Shown: piece by piece, positions 1 through 11,724 of the stretch
Layout of the letters: each line of letters begins with the position of its first letter
Numbering within the stretch: the stretch's first letter is position 1
Assembly (NCBI RefSeq): GCF_037893015.1
Contig: NC_133661.1
Location: forward strand, 222,607,489-222,671,488
Direction: 5' to 3'
Origin: Macrotis lagotis
Lineage: Eukaryota; Chordata; Mammalia; Peramelemorphia; Peramelidae
DNA: 64,000 nucleotides
The notes under the pieces: model-generated
Database searches by the model: none
What the model was told of the DNA's origin: nothing
Seen by the model: the letters and a program-made list of their open reading frames with translations, nothing else
Translations under genes and position numbers: made by a program

Positions 1-9
1 TTTAGGCTA

Positions 10-232
10 GTTAGGTAGTGCTTTAGGGTAGAGTGCCACACCTCAAATCAGGAAGAGCTGAGTTCACATCCTAGCCCAGATTCTTATTGCTCTATAGCCT
101 TGATCAAGTCACACCCTATTGGCCTCAGTTTTCTCATCTGCAGAAGGAAATGGCAAACCACTTAAGCATCTTTGCCAAGAAAACCTCACATGGGGTCACA
201 AACAATAAGACCTGACTAAACAACAAGAATGC
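10..232 (+). mobile_element. SINE-B (tRNA-headed, RTE-type tail)
   Basis: A degenerate tRNA-like head is followed by the module 'ggaaatggcaaaccac', then 'ctttgccaagaaaacc' and a tail with 'ggggtcaca' and an 'aacaacaa' end. The tail resembles the 3' end of BovB/RTE elements, which suggests RTE-driven mobilisation. It lies in the intron and is old. Confidence 0.8.
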
Positions 233-249
233 AATAAGCAAAGAATAAT

Positions 250-700
250 TGGTTGTATTTGTTAAGTGCTAACCACTTGATGTGGTGGATAGTGAGCTAA
301 GTGCCAAGGATACAGAGAAGCTCACAGTCTAATCATTGGAGACAGCATACAAACAACTATGTAAAAACAAGATATAATCAGGAAAAATTGTAAATAATCA
401 ATAGAAGGTAGGTATTAGCATTAAGGGGGATCAGGAACAGCTTCCCATAGAAGGTGAGATTTCATCTGAAACTAGAGGAAAGATCTAAGCCTCAAAAATA
501 CCATTCTGGTAAAGGTATGAATGGGAAAAAGAAAGAAAGAAGACCTTGTAGGAAGCTAGTACAATAATCTGGATAATTAGTAATTTTGAGAGGTCTGCAC
601 TAGGTTGGTGGCAGTGGAATTAGAGAAGAGATCTGATTCAAAATATAAGGAGACAGCTTTGAATGGACCTGGCAACCAACTGATTATGGAAGAGAAAAAT
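250..700 (-). mobile_element. L2 LINE remnant, antisense
   Basis: The sequence reads as the reverse complement of the L2 3' half. It shows 'gctcacagtctaat' (complement of the usual 'gtgagctcc' region), 'aaacaactatgtaaaaacaa' and 'ggtggcagtg'. It is heavily mutated with no open frame. Confidence 0.7.
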
Positions 701-1382
701 AACCTCCAGATTATAAACATGGGAGACTAGGTAAATAGTGATGCCACAGATACAGTAAAATCAGAAGGAAAAGCATTTCAAGAGGAAAAATAATAATCTT
801 GTACATCCAGATAATAAACTCATACATACAGATAAAATTATCCTGGAGAAGTATGGGATTCATAGGATCATCTAGCTAGAGTTGGAAGAGGCCAACCCAC
901 CCAGTTATAAATTAGATTTCAGAAGGGAAGGCAAAGCTAAAGTCAGAGATTAAGGTTTTGATTTCATAGAGGAGAATTCCAAGGAGAGACTATAGAGAAA
1001 GAAAAGAAGACTTATTATGGCCTGATCCTTGAGGGTCACTTACTTTATGAGGTTGGAAAGAAAATGAAAATCCAGCAAAAGAGAAGAAGGTTAAGGAAAC
1101 AGGAAAAGTTAAAAGAAAAGTATGGTTCTATGCAGCAAAAGAAGAATATCCATTACATTAGGAAATGGAATCAAGAAGGCCAAGCACTGAAATCTGGACA
1201 TTTGAAGGTCATTGGTAAAGTTTGAACTGTTCTTCTAAATTTTCCTGTAACTTGGCTTGCTTACAGAAATTTGCCAAGTTACTCACCCCTAAAACATGGT
1301 TACTGAGTCCTTGAGGTTCCCTTTGGATGCTATTTTTATTTGAAAGGACTCATAGTCCTTGATTCTCTATGAGGCCTAACAT

Positions 1383-1401
1383 CTTATTTCTTTGCTTCCA
1401 G
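1383..1401 (+). promoter_or_regulatory. Splice acceptor of the last NCKX exon
   Basis: A pyrimidine-rich tract ending 'tttctttgcttccag' precedes the exon. AG lies at 1400-1401. Translation from 1402 in phase 0 gives an uninterrupted NCKX C-terminus, which fixes the boundary. Confidence 0.85.
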
Positions 1402-1554
1402 GTGCTTGGTATTCATCTAAATAAATGGAGACTTGACAAGAAACTTGGCATCTATGTGTTGGTGCTTTATGCCATTTTCTTGTGCTTCTCAATAATGATA
1501 GAGTTTAACGTCTTTACTTTCGTCAACTTGCCAATGTGTCAAGAAGATGATTAA
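1402..1554 (+). CDS. SLC24A4: Last coding exon of a K+-dependent Na+/Ca2+ exchanger (NCKX4-like)
   Basis: The exon encodes 50 residues and a TAA stop. It gives the last transmembrane helix and the extracytosolic tail of an SLC24 exchanger, a plasma-membrane protein that exports Ca2+ with K+ in exchange for Na+. Seen here: a basic lead-in (HLNKWRLDKKLG), a hydrophobic helix (about residues 15-34, YVLVLYAIFLCFSIM), then EFNVFTFVNLPMCQEDD. SLC24A1, A2 and A5 end differently, so this is the NCKX3/NCKX4 subgroup. From memory the 'GIHLNKWRLD' start and '-EDD' end fit SLC24A4 best, but SLC24A3 is not excluded. The start is set by the splice acceptor, not the upstream ATG at 1369, which is intronic. 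The rest of the gene lies upstream of the window. It is intact, with no frameshift. The RIN3-like island about 41 kb downstream on the same strand agrees with the mammalian SLC24A4-RIN3 order. NCKX3/4 family call about 0.9; the paralogue choice about 0.65. Confidence 0.8.
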   Translation: MLGIHLNKWRLDKKLGIYVLVLYAIFLCFSIMIEFNVFTFVNLPMCQEDD

Positions 1555-4120
1555 AGTAAAGCCACTGCTCCTGGGAAGGAGACCAAGCGGTCCTTGAGAC
1601 CTTATGAAGAGGGCATTTTACTTCCCTGAATTTCCATCCCAAAATATGAGCGTCTTTCCTCCATCACCAGCTCGCAGTTCACCTTTTAACTTGCTGGAAG
1701 GAGGAGCAAATGATGACCTTTGGTGGGTTCCAGGAACTTTAAGCCCCTGAGGCTTTCCTTGTCTCTTTGGAGTTTCTCTCTCAAGGTTGCCTAATATGGA
1801 AGAAAAGGCATAGGAGGAGTCTCCCAAAACACTGAGCCACAGGGCTAAGGAGGGATTAGTTAGGGTGCAATGAGTGAGACTAGAGTGTACCCCTTCCCTC
1901 CAACCTCTGTCATACTCAACACACAACACTGTCTTTCCCTGCCTCACATTAATGCTTTTGGAAGCAAAGTTGTCTAGTAAGTCAGAACTCTCCTTGGCTG
2001 CATTCAAAGTACAAACATTGCTCTCAGATTTAACCACTAGACTGTAAAGCCAAATTATATTATTTGGCTTGCACTGTTGACTTCCCCTGGAAAGGCTTGA
2101 TTCATGGAGGCCTGTGTCATTACTATGGTGGAACATTGGGTGATGACACTGAACATGCCATCACTTGTCTTGAAACCTTTGAAGAATACGCACAATTCTT
2201 ACAGTGGAAGATGGAAAAGTGACAGCTGCCATCAATTCTAATGATGTACTTGGAGCAAGATCTATGAAATTAAAAAAAAAACAAACCTGTGTAGATAATC
2301 ACAATTGAATATGTCATACCATCTGAAAGGAACTTGGTAGAAAATGAAAAAAGTCATGCTTGTGGGAAAGTAAGCCTATATGTAACATTTTCACTGGCAC
2401 ACTAAAAATTTAAGCTAGAAAGAGAAGACAGAAAAAATTTTTTTTTTAATTGGGTGCTAACTCAATACAATGAAATTGTCAAAAATAGCTTAAAAATGTG
2501 TTTCTTATATAAACACACTCTATATCTTCTATATGACAAGTCCTAACATCAATTTGAGTTTATCATTGCATTGTTAACACTCTACTCTTGAAACTAGACC
2601 ATTTATCAAAATATTCAGTTGTTGAGATGCACCACCATTTTATGATACATCCCCATGCTATGGGAAGCAGTGCCACAATTAGTGAATAATGATAAGGATA
2701 GAAATGTACTGGTCTACAGATCACTTCATCTGTGTAGGTAAAGGCAACTATTAAAACCATGATTTAAAGATCCAAATTACTCAGACCTCATGGTATATTT
2801 TATGTGAGATGCCAGAGATGGTTTATCAATTTAAAATAATTTCAACAATATAGTTAACATTTTTTTTAAAAAAACTGCTATGTAGCTCTGAAATAGATAT
2901 TTAAAAGATTTGTTAAAATAAACCATTTGAGCTTTCTTTAAAAAAAGCACAATTAATTTTCTACATAGATTTTTTTTATTTTTTTAATATTTATATAGCA
3001 AAAGTCTATATAAGATTACTAAATATTTGATGCATTTTTAATATTGAATATTTTGCACTTAACAGGAATAAGGAGCTACCCAATATCATTTCAAGAAAAT
3101 CATACTTTAAAGCCCATAAGGAAATAGCCCTCAGTGAGAAAAAAAGTGAGTTTACATCAAATAGGGAATTCCTGAAGACTTTACCCTGATCTATATATAA
3201 TACTTAAGGGTTTGGGTTTTTATTTGGGGGGAGGGTAGTTTAAAGACATGACCACAGTTTCTTAAGCCTCTTCTGAATTCCAGTAACCTGAATTTTTATA
3301 AGAAGAAGCATTCATGTTTCTCTCATCAGTTCCATTTAACATGCATGGGTCTAAGAAGGGAGTGACTGATGCATAATCCCATTCTCCCTATTCTAAATCA
3401 GTATTAGTAGTCACCCCAAGTAGAAGCTTTAGGAGGAGGAGTATCTAGATACTGAATTATCCAGTCCATTAGTTGATCAGAAGGTTCTGTAAATAAATCA
3501 GTGTATAGGGAGTTGAGGATCCTTTTCCTGTGGTACATGATAAAAATAGATGAGTTTTCTCAGAATAGGGAAAACTTGTATAATTTTAATTTATGACTTA
3601 GTTCCTGTGGGAATAAACCTTTGTTTATTCAGGTTTTAGTTGAACTTCAACCAATACTTGAGTGATCTATAGGATCTCAAGGTCACATCCTACCATTGTT
3701 CCTTACTCAAAATTCTTGCTGAGAACTGCAATAGATTTTTAGCAAAATGTCAGGACAAAACTTAGGTTTCATGATCCTAGCCAAGAGGGATTGTGTGTTG
3801 ATATGGGAGAAAAAAAAATGCCATAATGGAGAAGTGTAAAGAGTTCTGAAGTTAGAGTTAGCAAACCTCTGTTGTGTTGCTAACTTGCTGTGTACCTTGG
3901 GCAAATAGCTTCCACTCTCTAGTCCTAAATTACCTCATCTACCAAATGAGAGAGTGGAATGAGAAAATCTCAAGAGGTTAATTCCAGTTCTAAACTTCTA
4001 TGTTATAAAACTTAGTTGTCACACTCCGCCATCACATTGTTACTTTACCTTTATGAAGTTCAGTTAAAATGAAATTCTAATTATAAATCTTAGAAAATAA
4101 ATTTGAGGGTGGGTGGGTGT
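1555..4120 (+). other. SLC24A4: Probable 3'UTR of the NCKX gene
   Basis: This is AT-rich sequence after the stop codon, free of young repeats. It contains several AATAAA/ATTAAA hexamers (2269, 2917, 3492, 3612, 4096). A MIR-like SINE lies at 3840-4010. The extent is inferred: the hexamer at 4096 has the best downstream GU-rich element, giving a UTR of about 2.6 kb. Shorter or longer forms are possible. Confidence 0.5.
3840..4010 (+). mobile_element. MIR-like SINE
   Basis: The core reads 'gctgtgtaccttgggcaaat', then 'cctcatctaccaaatgag' and 'ttccagttctaaa'. These are the usual MIR landmarks in order, with heavy divergence. Confidence 0.6.
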
Positions 4121-4130
4121 TGTTTTTTTA
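4096..4130 (+). terminator. SLC24A4: Candidate poly(A) signal with GU-rich downstream element
   Basis: AATAAA at 4096-4101 is followed within about 6-30 bases by 'gggtgggtgggtgttgtttt', a classical G/U-rich cleavage-stimulating context. Of the hexamers after the NCKX stop codon this is the best one by context. This is inference only. Confidence 0.45.
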
Positions 4131-4617
4131 AATAGCCCATTATCTTGATTCCTTTAAAACTATAATTACAAGTACACTACAGCTTCTAAGTAGAAAATAA
4201 CAAATGTTTTTAATTTTATGAAGTTTTTGTTTTTAGTTTCCTGCTAAATTCAGTGTGCCAATGGAACTCCCATAAAATATATACTCTGTTTAGGTGAAAA
4301 TATTATTTTTAAATTGAAGCATAAATTAAGCACCAGAGCAATACATATGAAATGCAAATTTGAAAGAATTGTTCAAATAATTAGGGTTTCATTTTTAAAA
4401 CATCTTTTACCATAACCTTTAGTTTATTCCTGGAGCTGGTTAAGCTCTTGGAAGTGTCGATTCTATAAACAAAGGAAATTGAAGATGCATAGATTTTTAG
4501 TCTTAATGATGAAAAGTAGATCATTTTAATAGTATAGAAATTGCCTATAATAAAGCAATTTAGCTGTTCCATCACCTCCATTGCATGAAGGTGTGGGACT
4601 GTTTTAGAAGTATTCAT

Positions 4618-4775
4618 TCAATTTGGATTCAGAGATATTTGGATGTACAATCCTAGTTCTGCTATTTCTTAAAGAGTCACCTTTACCTCTTTGGATCCCA
4701 GTTTCCTGACCAATAAAATCAGGACATTAGACTTGGTTAAATAACTTAATAGTTCCTTCTAGTACTAAAGAAATT
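4618..4775 (+). mobile_element. MIR-like SINE
   Basis: The order 'ctagttctgctatttcttaa', 'cctctttggatcccagttt', 'aataaaatcagga' and 'ttccttctagtac' matches MIR 3' landmarks. It is diverged. Confidence 0.5.
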
Positions 4776-6030
4776 TTTTAGCCTGTGGTCCTTATTCTTG
4801 CTTCAAGGAATTTTAAGGGTGAGGTCTATAGTTTGAGTCTTTCTAACAGCATGCCCAGTCAATCTAGGTCTTGCCTTGTTAGCTTTCCTTGCATCTTCCA
4901 TTTTAATTGAACTTGTCTGGGGCCTAGTATCCCTGCTGACTGGGAGACTTGAGGCTTGTTGACTATGGATTCAAGAGTTCTGAGTTGCATTGGGTTGAGT
5001 CTATTGAGTGTCTGTACTCTTTTTGGCATTAATGTAAGTAAGGTGGGGGCGGGGATATTAGGCTCATTTGAAAAACTAGTCCAGGTCAAAAACTGAACAG
5101 GACAAAGCCCCCCCTGCTATTCACAGTGAGCGACTCCTGCACTTCCAACCTGGTCAAGAGAGGAAACTTCAGCCTTTAAAAAGAAGAGGCACTTAAGCTG
5201 TTTGGTTCACTTGTATTGTTGTTGTTGTTATTGTTTCCTCTCACTTCCCTCTGTGTTGTTTCTAGGGTAACAGACAGAATATTAAGTAATTAATAAATAG
5301 GCTCCCCCCCCCCCCCGACCAAAAAGAGACAACTGTGGCAGAATGACAAGAGTCTGTAGTCAGGAAGCTTGGGTTCAAATTTCAGCCTTACCACATACCA
5401 TGTGTGACCTTAGATAAACCATTTCAGCTCCTAATGTCCAGAATCTGGGCTTCCTAAGGAAAACATATTTCAGTTATGATAGGATTGAGAACCATTCCTA
5501 AGGCCTTCCCTCCTTTCTTCTTGCCTCTTTTCCCTGGAACTTGATTCATCCCAAATAGTGAGTTTGGCAAATGTATTCCAAAAACAATGAATCCAAAGAA
5601 AACACAGACAGCCTGAAATAATGAATGAATGAATCTCTCTCCCCACCCTAGTTCAAGGAAGGAGCCTTGCACCTTATGGGTCTTTTGAAGTGAATCTACT
5701 CTTGTTCTCTCTACCCCTTCTGCATGTATAAAATTTATTTATTATTTAATTAAATGCAACTCCAGAGTCTTCCATTTACTCATTTTGAAACTCTTACTCT
5801 ATGAGGTAGACAAGAAGACCTTTCCATCTTTCTTAGGAATTCATTTCTTGCATTCTCCATATTGATCTCTTCATTCCTTCATGGACCTGGGAAATGAAAA
5901 TATAAATATTGGAAAAATAAACAAACATTCTTCCCTGTTTTACATAGCTTGGTAGTAAGATAACTAATTAATTCAATTCAGAAAGTAGACAATAAATCTT
6001 TTTGGAAGGATTTAAAGAAGAATTAGGTAG
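4776..6030. other. Intergenic, few recognisable features
   Basis: The stretch contains a (TTG)n run (about 5215-5236), a poly-C run (5303-5316) and a MIR-like fragment (about 5335-5455, 'catgtgtgaccttagataaa'). No gene or young repeat is seen otherwise. Confidence 0.5.
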
Positions 6031-6215
6031 AGAGAAGAGAATGTTGGATTTGGGATTAGAAGATCTGGATTTGAATCTTGACTTCTACTTACTTAGCTAA
6101 GTTATTTTGCACAAGTGACTTGATCTCACTTTATTTTCCTTATCTTTAAGATGTTGCTTTTGAACTAGATAACTGTAAAGTCTCTTCAGGTTCTAAAGTT
6201 GTGATCCTAATGAAT
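6030..6215 (+). mobile_element. MIR-like SINE
   Basis: Landmarks in order: 'gatctggatttgaatcttga', 'cacaagtgacttgatctc', 'tttaagatg', 'ctcttcaggttctaaa'. Confidence 0.6.
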
Positions 6216-7124
6216 GTGATCCTTTATATCTGATAGAAATAAGAATCTCCTGGGATTCCAAGAACCTTCCTACTATCCATGGATATAGCTTAAAACCACT
6301 GGAAATTTTATTTATACACATAAACACATCTACAAACAAATACCACTGGAAATCATTTCTATAAACATATCTACTAATCAGGGTAAAATTTGCTAGTATA
6401 TTTCAAGTACACAAATGAGTTCATTACCATATCTTTCCTACAAACACTAACCAGGTCCTCCCCACTTCATACCCACCATTTCCATGATAATTATACCACC
6501 ATTTAATATACTAATCTGAAAAGTATCTTATCAAAGTTTCTGACTTAAGAAATTTAAGAATTCATGATTTCAACCTAAGTCCAAAGTCATAGAACTGGAG
6601 AGGATCTTAGAAATCACAGTATCGAGGAAACTGAGGTCTGAAGGTCAGAAATAATATAAGAAAGATTCCCACCCAAGTCCCTCAACTCATAACTCAGCAG
6701 CCATTCAACTGTAACATGTGTTTTCTATTCTCCTCAGCCAACCATGCAAGTCCCTCTTTGTGGAGAAACTTGGTTAGCAGCTTCCTCAAAACTACAACAA
6801 GGGAACTCTCTGAAAACCACTCATTTTGAATAATTTTTCCCAAATGTCTGATGCACCAATACTGGAGTGAAAAGAGATGAGTTAACCCCACATTCATTTC
6901 AATTCTTTTCCTCTTAGTGAAAACAAGCTTAAGTGGCTTGTCATCAGTGCCTTTTGTTGATTAATAAAAACAACTTCTTTCCATCAAAAGTAAGCTTCCA
7001 GATCAGATAACAAAATATTAGGCTTCCATGTTTTATTTGGTTTGAGGATTGTTGGACAAGAGACACATTCATTAATAAGGACTCTGATCTTACAAGAAAT
7101 TTTGGTTTAGTTGTGGTTAATTTT
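6216..7124. other. Intergenic, no recognised element
   Basis: AT-rich unique-looking sequence. A short piece at about 6585-6660 ('agaactggagaggatcttag', 'gaggaaactgaggt') resembles old MIR/CR1-associated sequence. No exon is supported. Confidence 0.4.
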
Positions 7125-7425
7125 TTAAAGACACCACAAGCTTGGATTTCAAGCCAAAGAATTTTGGTTCAAATCTTGGCTCTCTTATTTGCCTATGTGG
7201 CAAGTCATTTCCCTCTGGGCTTCAGTTTTCTCATTCCTGAAATGGTAAAATTCATAAAAATCAAAGATTTTGAGCTAAAATTCAGTTCCCTCATTTTACA
7301 GATCAGAAAACTGAGCCCTAAAGGGGTTAAGTGACTTTTTCCAATGATAGGAAAGTTTAGTGAGATAAGGCCAACTATCAATTCTATCTCACGGCTGAAT
7401 CCTGTGTTTTTCCCATGTTACTTTG
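7125..7425. mobile_element. Two facing MIR-like fragments
   Basis: About 7130-7265 reads MIR in + orientation ('cttggctctcttatttgcct', 'cttcagttttctcattcctg'). About 7268-7425 reads MIR in - orientation ('cattttacagatcagaaaac', 'gttaagtgac'). They form a head-to-tail inverted pair of old SINEs. Confidence 0.55.
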
Positions 7426-8019
7426 CTGACAGCTTCCAATATCCTTTCCCAAAGTAAATCTTATAATCCTGTAAGTCTAAATGGAAAGGTTCATGTTATA
7501 CAAGGTTAGAAAATAGTAGCCTGGCTATCATGTTGCTTTCAGACACAGAAATTATGCATCCATGTATAACTCAGAGGAATAAACATTTTAATCTTGATAT
7601 AGCCACTATTCATTTGCCAATCCCAACTCTCAAAATGCTGCCCTCATTTCAACAACAAAAAAAAGCTATATGATATTGAAGATCAGATTTTTTTTATGGG
7701 ATCATTTGTTTAAGAGAACTTCAACACTTAAGGGATCCATGATTTCAATCAAAATGGAAAGTCGTACAATTCTTTTCTTGAGCTGCTGGGTCTGAGTTCA
7801 TTTAGTCATCCCATTGTGAGCCTCTCAGAATTTAACTCAACTGGTTCTTGAGTGACAGGTATGCAACGCATTGCCAGGCTCATCGTGAAAGTCTTTCTCA
7901 CTTAGTAGAGCTCACCAGAGTCAGTGCTTGCAGGGCATGGTCTTCATTGCCTTGTAGGAGGAACATGGGCTCAGAGTATTTGGAATAGCAAGAAAAGTTA
8001 AGGCTTCTAGTCCTAACTC

Positions 8020-8150
8020 TCCACCCATTCTTCAGATGATGAAACTGAGGCTGGGAGGTTATGAGACTTGCCCAAGGTCACACAGATATTTAGCAGCAGA
8101 AGTCGGATTCAAACATAAGCCTCCTAATTCCAAATCCATACTTCAGATAA
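8020..8150 (-). mobile_element. MIR, antisense
   Basis: Contains 'gatgaaactgaggctgggag', 'gacttgcccaaggtcacaca' and 'gtcggattcaaac', the standard antisense MIR block. Confidence 0.75.
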
Positions 8151-8296
8151 AGACTTTTCAGTGAAGGTTTAAAACAAATATTCTTATTTTTAACTAAACA
8201 CTAACTAGATCTTAGCAATTTTGTTTCTAATATGTTGCACTCCTTTCATACCTCTTGTGGATTCTTCCTTCATTGCATATACCTCTACCATAGGCT

Positions 8297-8393
8297 CATA
8301 GCCATGGCTTATAACAGTATGCTCCTTCATAGCTATGGCTTATAACAGTATGCTCCTTCATAGCTATGGTTTATAAACAACAGTATGCTCCTT
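8297..8393. repeat. 31-bp tandem repeat, three copies
   Basis: Three consecutive units start at 8297, 8328 and 8359 and share 'catggcttataacagtatgc' (third copy with a short 'aaca' expansion). Units 1 and 2 differ by one base. It lies in otherwise unique intergenic DNA. Confidence 0.95.
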
Positions 8394-8751
8394 CCAGCTT
8401 TCTGTAATGCTGTGTTTCTAAAGTATTCCAGTTATGAGTGACATTAGAATCTATCACAGGGATCAGCTGAGGGCTTGTCAAATTTGTACATCATTGGTTC
8501 CCTAGTAAGCGGTTGTGAGGAGGAAAATGTTTGATATTTCGGGTGATTAGCACAATGTGATGAGGAAAACAAGCTTTTAGGAAAATTAAATATAAATATG
8601 TGTCCATGGGAAATTAAGGAATTCAATCGTTGGACTTAAAATTCTGGAATCCTCTACTCTTTAATTCTTAAAAATAACTACAATTTTATATATTTATATA
8701 TACATATATAGAGAGAATTCTATTATTTGCCAGAATTCACATATAGTTTTT

Positions 8752-8936
8752 CTTTATTAAATATTTTTTATTTATTGTTTCAACTACATGCAATGGTAGT
8801 GTTCAGCAATAATTTTTGCGATGTTTATGGTTTTACATTTTTCTCCCTCCCTCCCCTCCCCCTGACAGAAAGTAATCTAAGCTATACATGTATATGATAA
8901 TAACTGGGCTAAACATAGATCCATATTAATCATGTT
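8752..8936 (-). mobile_element. L1 3' end fragment, antisense
   Basis: The sequence reads 'aaatattttttatttattg', then 'ctccctccctcccctccccc' and 'agctatacatgtatatgata'. This is the reverse complement of the G-rich marsupial L1 3'UTR and tail, also seen at 60.4 and 62.3 kb. Confidence 0.7.
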
Positions 8937-8949
8937 CACATATAGTTTG

Positions 8950-9103
8950 GTGTTTTTTTTAGGTTTTTGCAAGGCAAATGGGATTAAGTGTCTTGCCCAA
9001 GGCCACACAGCTAGGTCATTAGTAAGTGTCTGAAGCCAGATTTGAACCCAGGGACTCCTGACTCCAGGGCCGGTGCTTTATCCACTACACCACCTAGCTG
9101 CCC
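8950..9103 (-). mobile_element. SINE-A, full length, with 13-bp TSD
   Basis: Antisense copy with 'aggtttttgcaaggcaaatg' at its tail side and 'ccacctagctgcccc' at its head. The TSD 'cacatatagtttg' occurs at 8937-8949 and 9104-9116. It was inserted beside the L1 3' end. Confidence 0.95.
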
Positions 9104-9314
9104 CACATATAGTTTGTTAATAGCCCCATTGGCCAGGAATTTTTTAGTAATGCATCAAGAAAATATATGACCTTAGAAAGTGTATTCAAAAAAAAAAGGA
9201 AAACATTCCAATTTGTTGTTGGAATTTTTTTTTTATTCACACAAGATTTTGCTAGGTTTATCTTTATCCCCCAAAGGAAACACTGTTTCAATAGTTAATT
9301 AAGACAGCCTTTCA

Positions 9315-9466
9315 GGGGCAGCTAGGTGGCGTAGTGGATAGAGCACCAGCCCTGGAGTCAGGAGGACCTGAGTTCAAATTTGACCTCAGACACTTAATAA
9401 TTACTTAGTTGTGTGACCTTAGGCAAGTCACTTAACCCCACTGTCTTGCAAAAACCTTAAAAAAAA
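9315..9466 (+). mobile_element. SINE-A, full length
   Basis: The head 'ggggcagctaggtggcgtag' and tail 'cttgcaaaaacctt' plus A-run are intact. The near-perfect TSD 'aagacarccttt' flanks it at 9301-9314 and about 9467-9480. Confidence 0.95.
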
Positions 9467-9579
9467 AGACAACCTTTCCAGATCCCCTGTTGATGTGTTT
9501 TTCCCCCTTTCAGAAGGTAGCTACAAAGCCATCTACCTTGAGATTTCATCATGCCATGTCATAGATTTAAAACTTAGAA

Positions 9580-9845
9580 AGAACATTAGAAGCCATTTAT
9601 TCCTAACTTTTTATTTTACAGATAAGGACACAAGCTGAGAAGTAGAGAAACTTGCCCAAAATCACTCACATAGTGAAAGAGAAAGAATTTGTACTCTGAC
9701 TTTTATTGAAATTAGGGGGATCATTTAAGTAATCTTGAGCAATTCACTTTATCTTTCTGAGCCTCATTTTTTTTCTCACTGGAAAATGACAGTTAGATTA
9801 GACAACCTCCTCTAACTCTAAATTTTAAGACCTTTTATGTCAACA
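9580..9845. mobile_element. Back-to-back MIR fragments
   Basis: About 9590-9710 is antisense MIR ('gataaggacacaagctgaga', 'cttgcccaaaatcactcaca'). About 9711-9845 is sense MIR ('gagcaattcactttatcttt', 'gcctcatttt'). Confidence 0.55.
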
Positions 9846-11470
9846 AAGCTTTCCCACAACAGAAAGTTCCAAAAGTTTTTAAGGTCAGAGCATCATTAGC
9901 ACTTACCTTTTATGTCCCCTTACACAAGTAGGGATATTGCAATGCATGTGCAGTCCCCTGGCAGGCTATCCCTCTTCTCCCACCCCCCCACCCCACCAAG
10001 GACATCATATATGAATGGAAGCTCAAAAAACTGCAGGACTGCTCTGTGGTTGACCTGTTGACTTGGGTGTGGGAGGATGGAAGTGGTTCCATTGATTGGG
10101 CCATTTATTTTCCATGGTGTTTGGGAGATGCAGCTGAACCTTCAGTGAAGAGTACTGGGGGTGGGGGGGGATTGAGGGTTGGAAAAGGGGAGGCAAGGTA
10201 GACTTGTTTTCAGTCAACTGACAATTGCCAAGGTGGATTTATTATTCAGCACTTCGGATTACAATTAAAAAGACTTTCAATGACTAAGAAGATGGAGAGC
10301 TGCCTTCCACATGTGGCAACTCCTGGATATTGAGGGCAGAGCCCAAAGAAATAAGGTTTGGCAAATGTCTAAAATTCAGGCATAGAAGGTCTCCATGGGG
10401 GGGTCCCCCTTACCATTCCAGTGCTAAAGGCTGGAGCGGCTGAGAACAGCTGTCTACCATAAATGGTCTGGTCTGAGCCTCTGCAAAAACTACTGGTTTA
10501 CCAAGTAGCAATTATGTGGCATGGGATGACTTGGATTCCGCTGAGTACCAAGGATGCAGCTCTTTCCAGGATGTGTTCATCATCAGGAAAGAACCTTTTA
10601 TCAAAATACAGCTTCTAAAGTCACCATACATACCTTTCTGTGGGGTTCATCCAGGCCTTTCCATCTGACACACTGGACTGGGACTCATGGACAAGACCTC
10701 TTTAATAGGCAGGCAGGGGACATTGAGATAGGAAATGACCTAAATGCATTGTTATTTATTTTTTTCAATGACTGTGACCTTCTGCACTGTGAGTACTCTG
10801 TGACATGGGGTCCTTAGTTTTAAAAAAAAAGATGTTATTAAATCTGAATGAATTAATGTTCTTAATTTTAAAACATTGGCATGATTTTCTGATTATTTTT
10901 ATTGTGAAGGAAAAAAGCATAGAATAAATATGAATTAAGCCTTTCTAAGACATCTAGCAGTCAGTATTGTGATGCAATAGCTATATCAAATCTGTGCACT
11001 CTTAATAAAATGAATGAGCTCAATTTTTGTTTTCTGCCTTGGGTGGGGGTAGGGGGAGGTGAGCTCTCCATCACTGAAAGTCCCAAAGCAGAGCCTGAAT
11101 GTCAAAGAAATACTAAATGTTAAATACACAACTGAGTTGTTAGATGATTTCTAAAGTTCCTTCCAGTTCTTGGATTTCACGTTTTCTTTATAACATACAT
11201 GTTTTCAAGTAATATAGCTATGGTTTTTATTTTTTAATTAAAATGCAATGTACCTCTTAGGGGTCATGGTTGTTTGAAGCATAATTTGTTTTTGTATGGA
11301 GAGAAAAAAATCCAAAAAAAGGATGAAGGTTAAAGCATTTTAATAATAATAATAAAACTCATCAAAATCCTAATGACTTAATTTTGTCAGAATGAGTAAT
11401 TCCAAAACAACCACAAGCCACTCCTGCCTAATCAGTTTTGTACTGATGAAACTGTTGATCAAATTATCAA
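9846..11470. other. Intergenic, unique-looking, no gene recognised
   Basis: About 1.6 kb without a recognisable transposon, apart from a MIR 3' scrap near 11140-11180 and a TAA run near 11340. Small open frames (for example 10554-10817 +) have no recognisable domain. Conservation of this block could not be judged. Confidence 0.4.
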
Positions 11471-11474
11471 AATT

Positions 11475-11700
11475 TCATTCATTCATTCCTTCAATAGACA
11501 CTTATGAAACTGCTAATATGTTTATTCAGGACACTGTGCCAGATGCTGAGGATAGAGAAATAACTTGGAATTATAGAAGACTGAAAGGAAGACCAAAAGA
11601 TCATGGGATTTAAAGCTGGAAGAGACCTTAGAAAACATCTAGTCTAATCAATCCCCTCATTCTAGATAAGGAAAACTAATAAAAATGATTACTATCTTCA
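11475..11700 (-). mobile_element. L2 3' end plus MIR-like fragment, antisense
   Basis: 'cattcattcattccttcaat' and 'gacactgtgccagatgctga' read as antisense L2 terminus. 'aaagctggaagagacctta' to 'cccctcattctagataagg' is the common antisense MIR/L3 block. Confidence 0.6.
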
Positions 11701-11724
11701 GATTTTCAAAGGATTATCCTCTGG

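Larger units (their letters stand above)
1..1401 (+). other. 3' part of the last intron of the NCKX gene
   Basis: No coding signal is seen before the splice acceptor at 1400-1401. The stretch holds a SINE-B (10-232) and an antisense L2 remnant (about 250-700). About 700-1380 is AG-rich sequence with no recognised content. The intron assignment is inferred from the acceptor and from the downstream exon starting in phase 0. Confidence 0.75.

Noticed and set aside
1369..1401. ATG at 1369 as a start for the NCKX frame
   Set aside because: The residues before 1402 are the translated polypyrimidine tract of a splice acceptor; the homologous protein continues from an upstream exon.
1618..2136. 172-codon - strand frame just after the NCKX stop
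   Set aside because: It lies antisense in the 3'UTR with no recognisable domain. I consider it chance.
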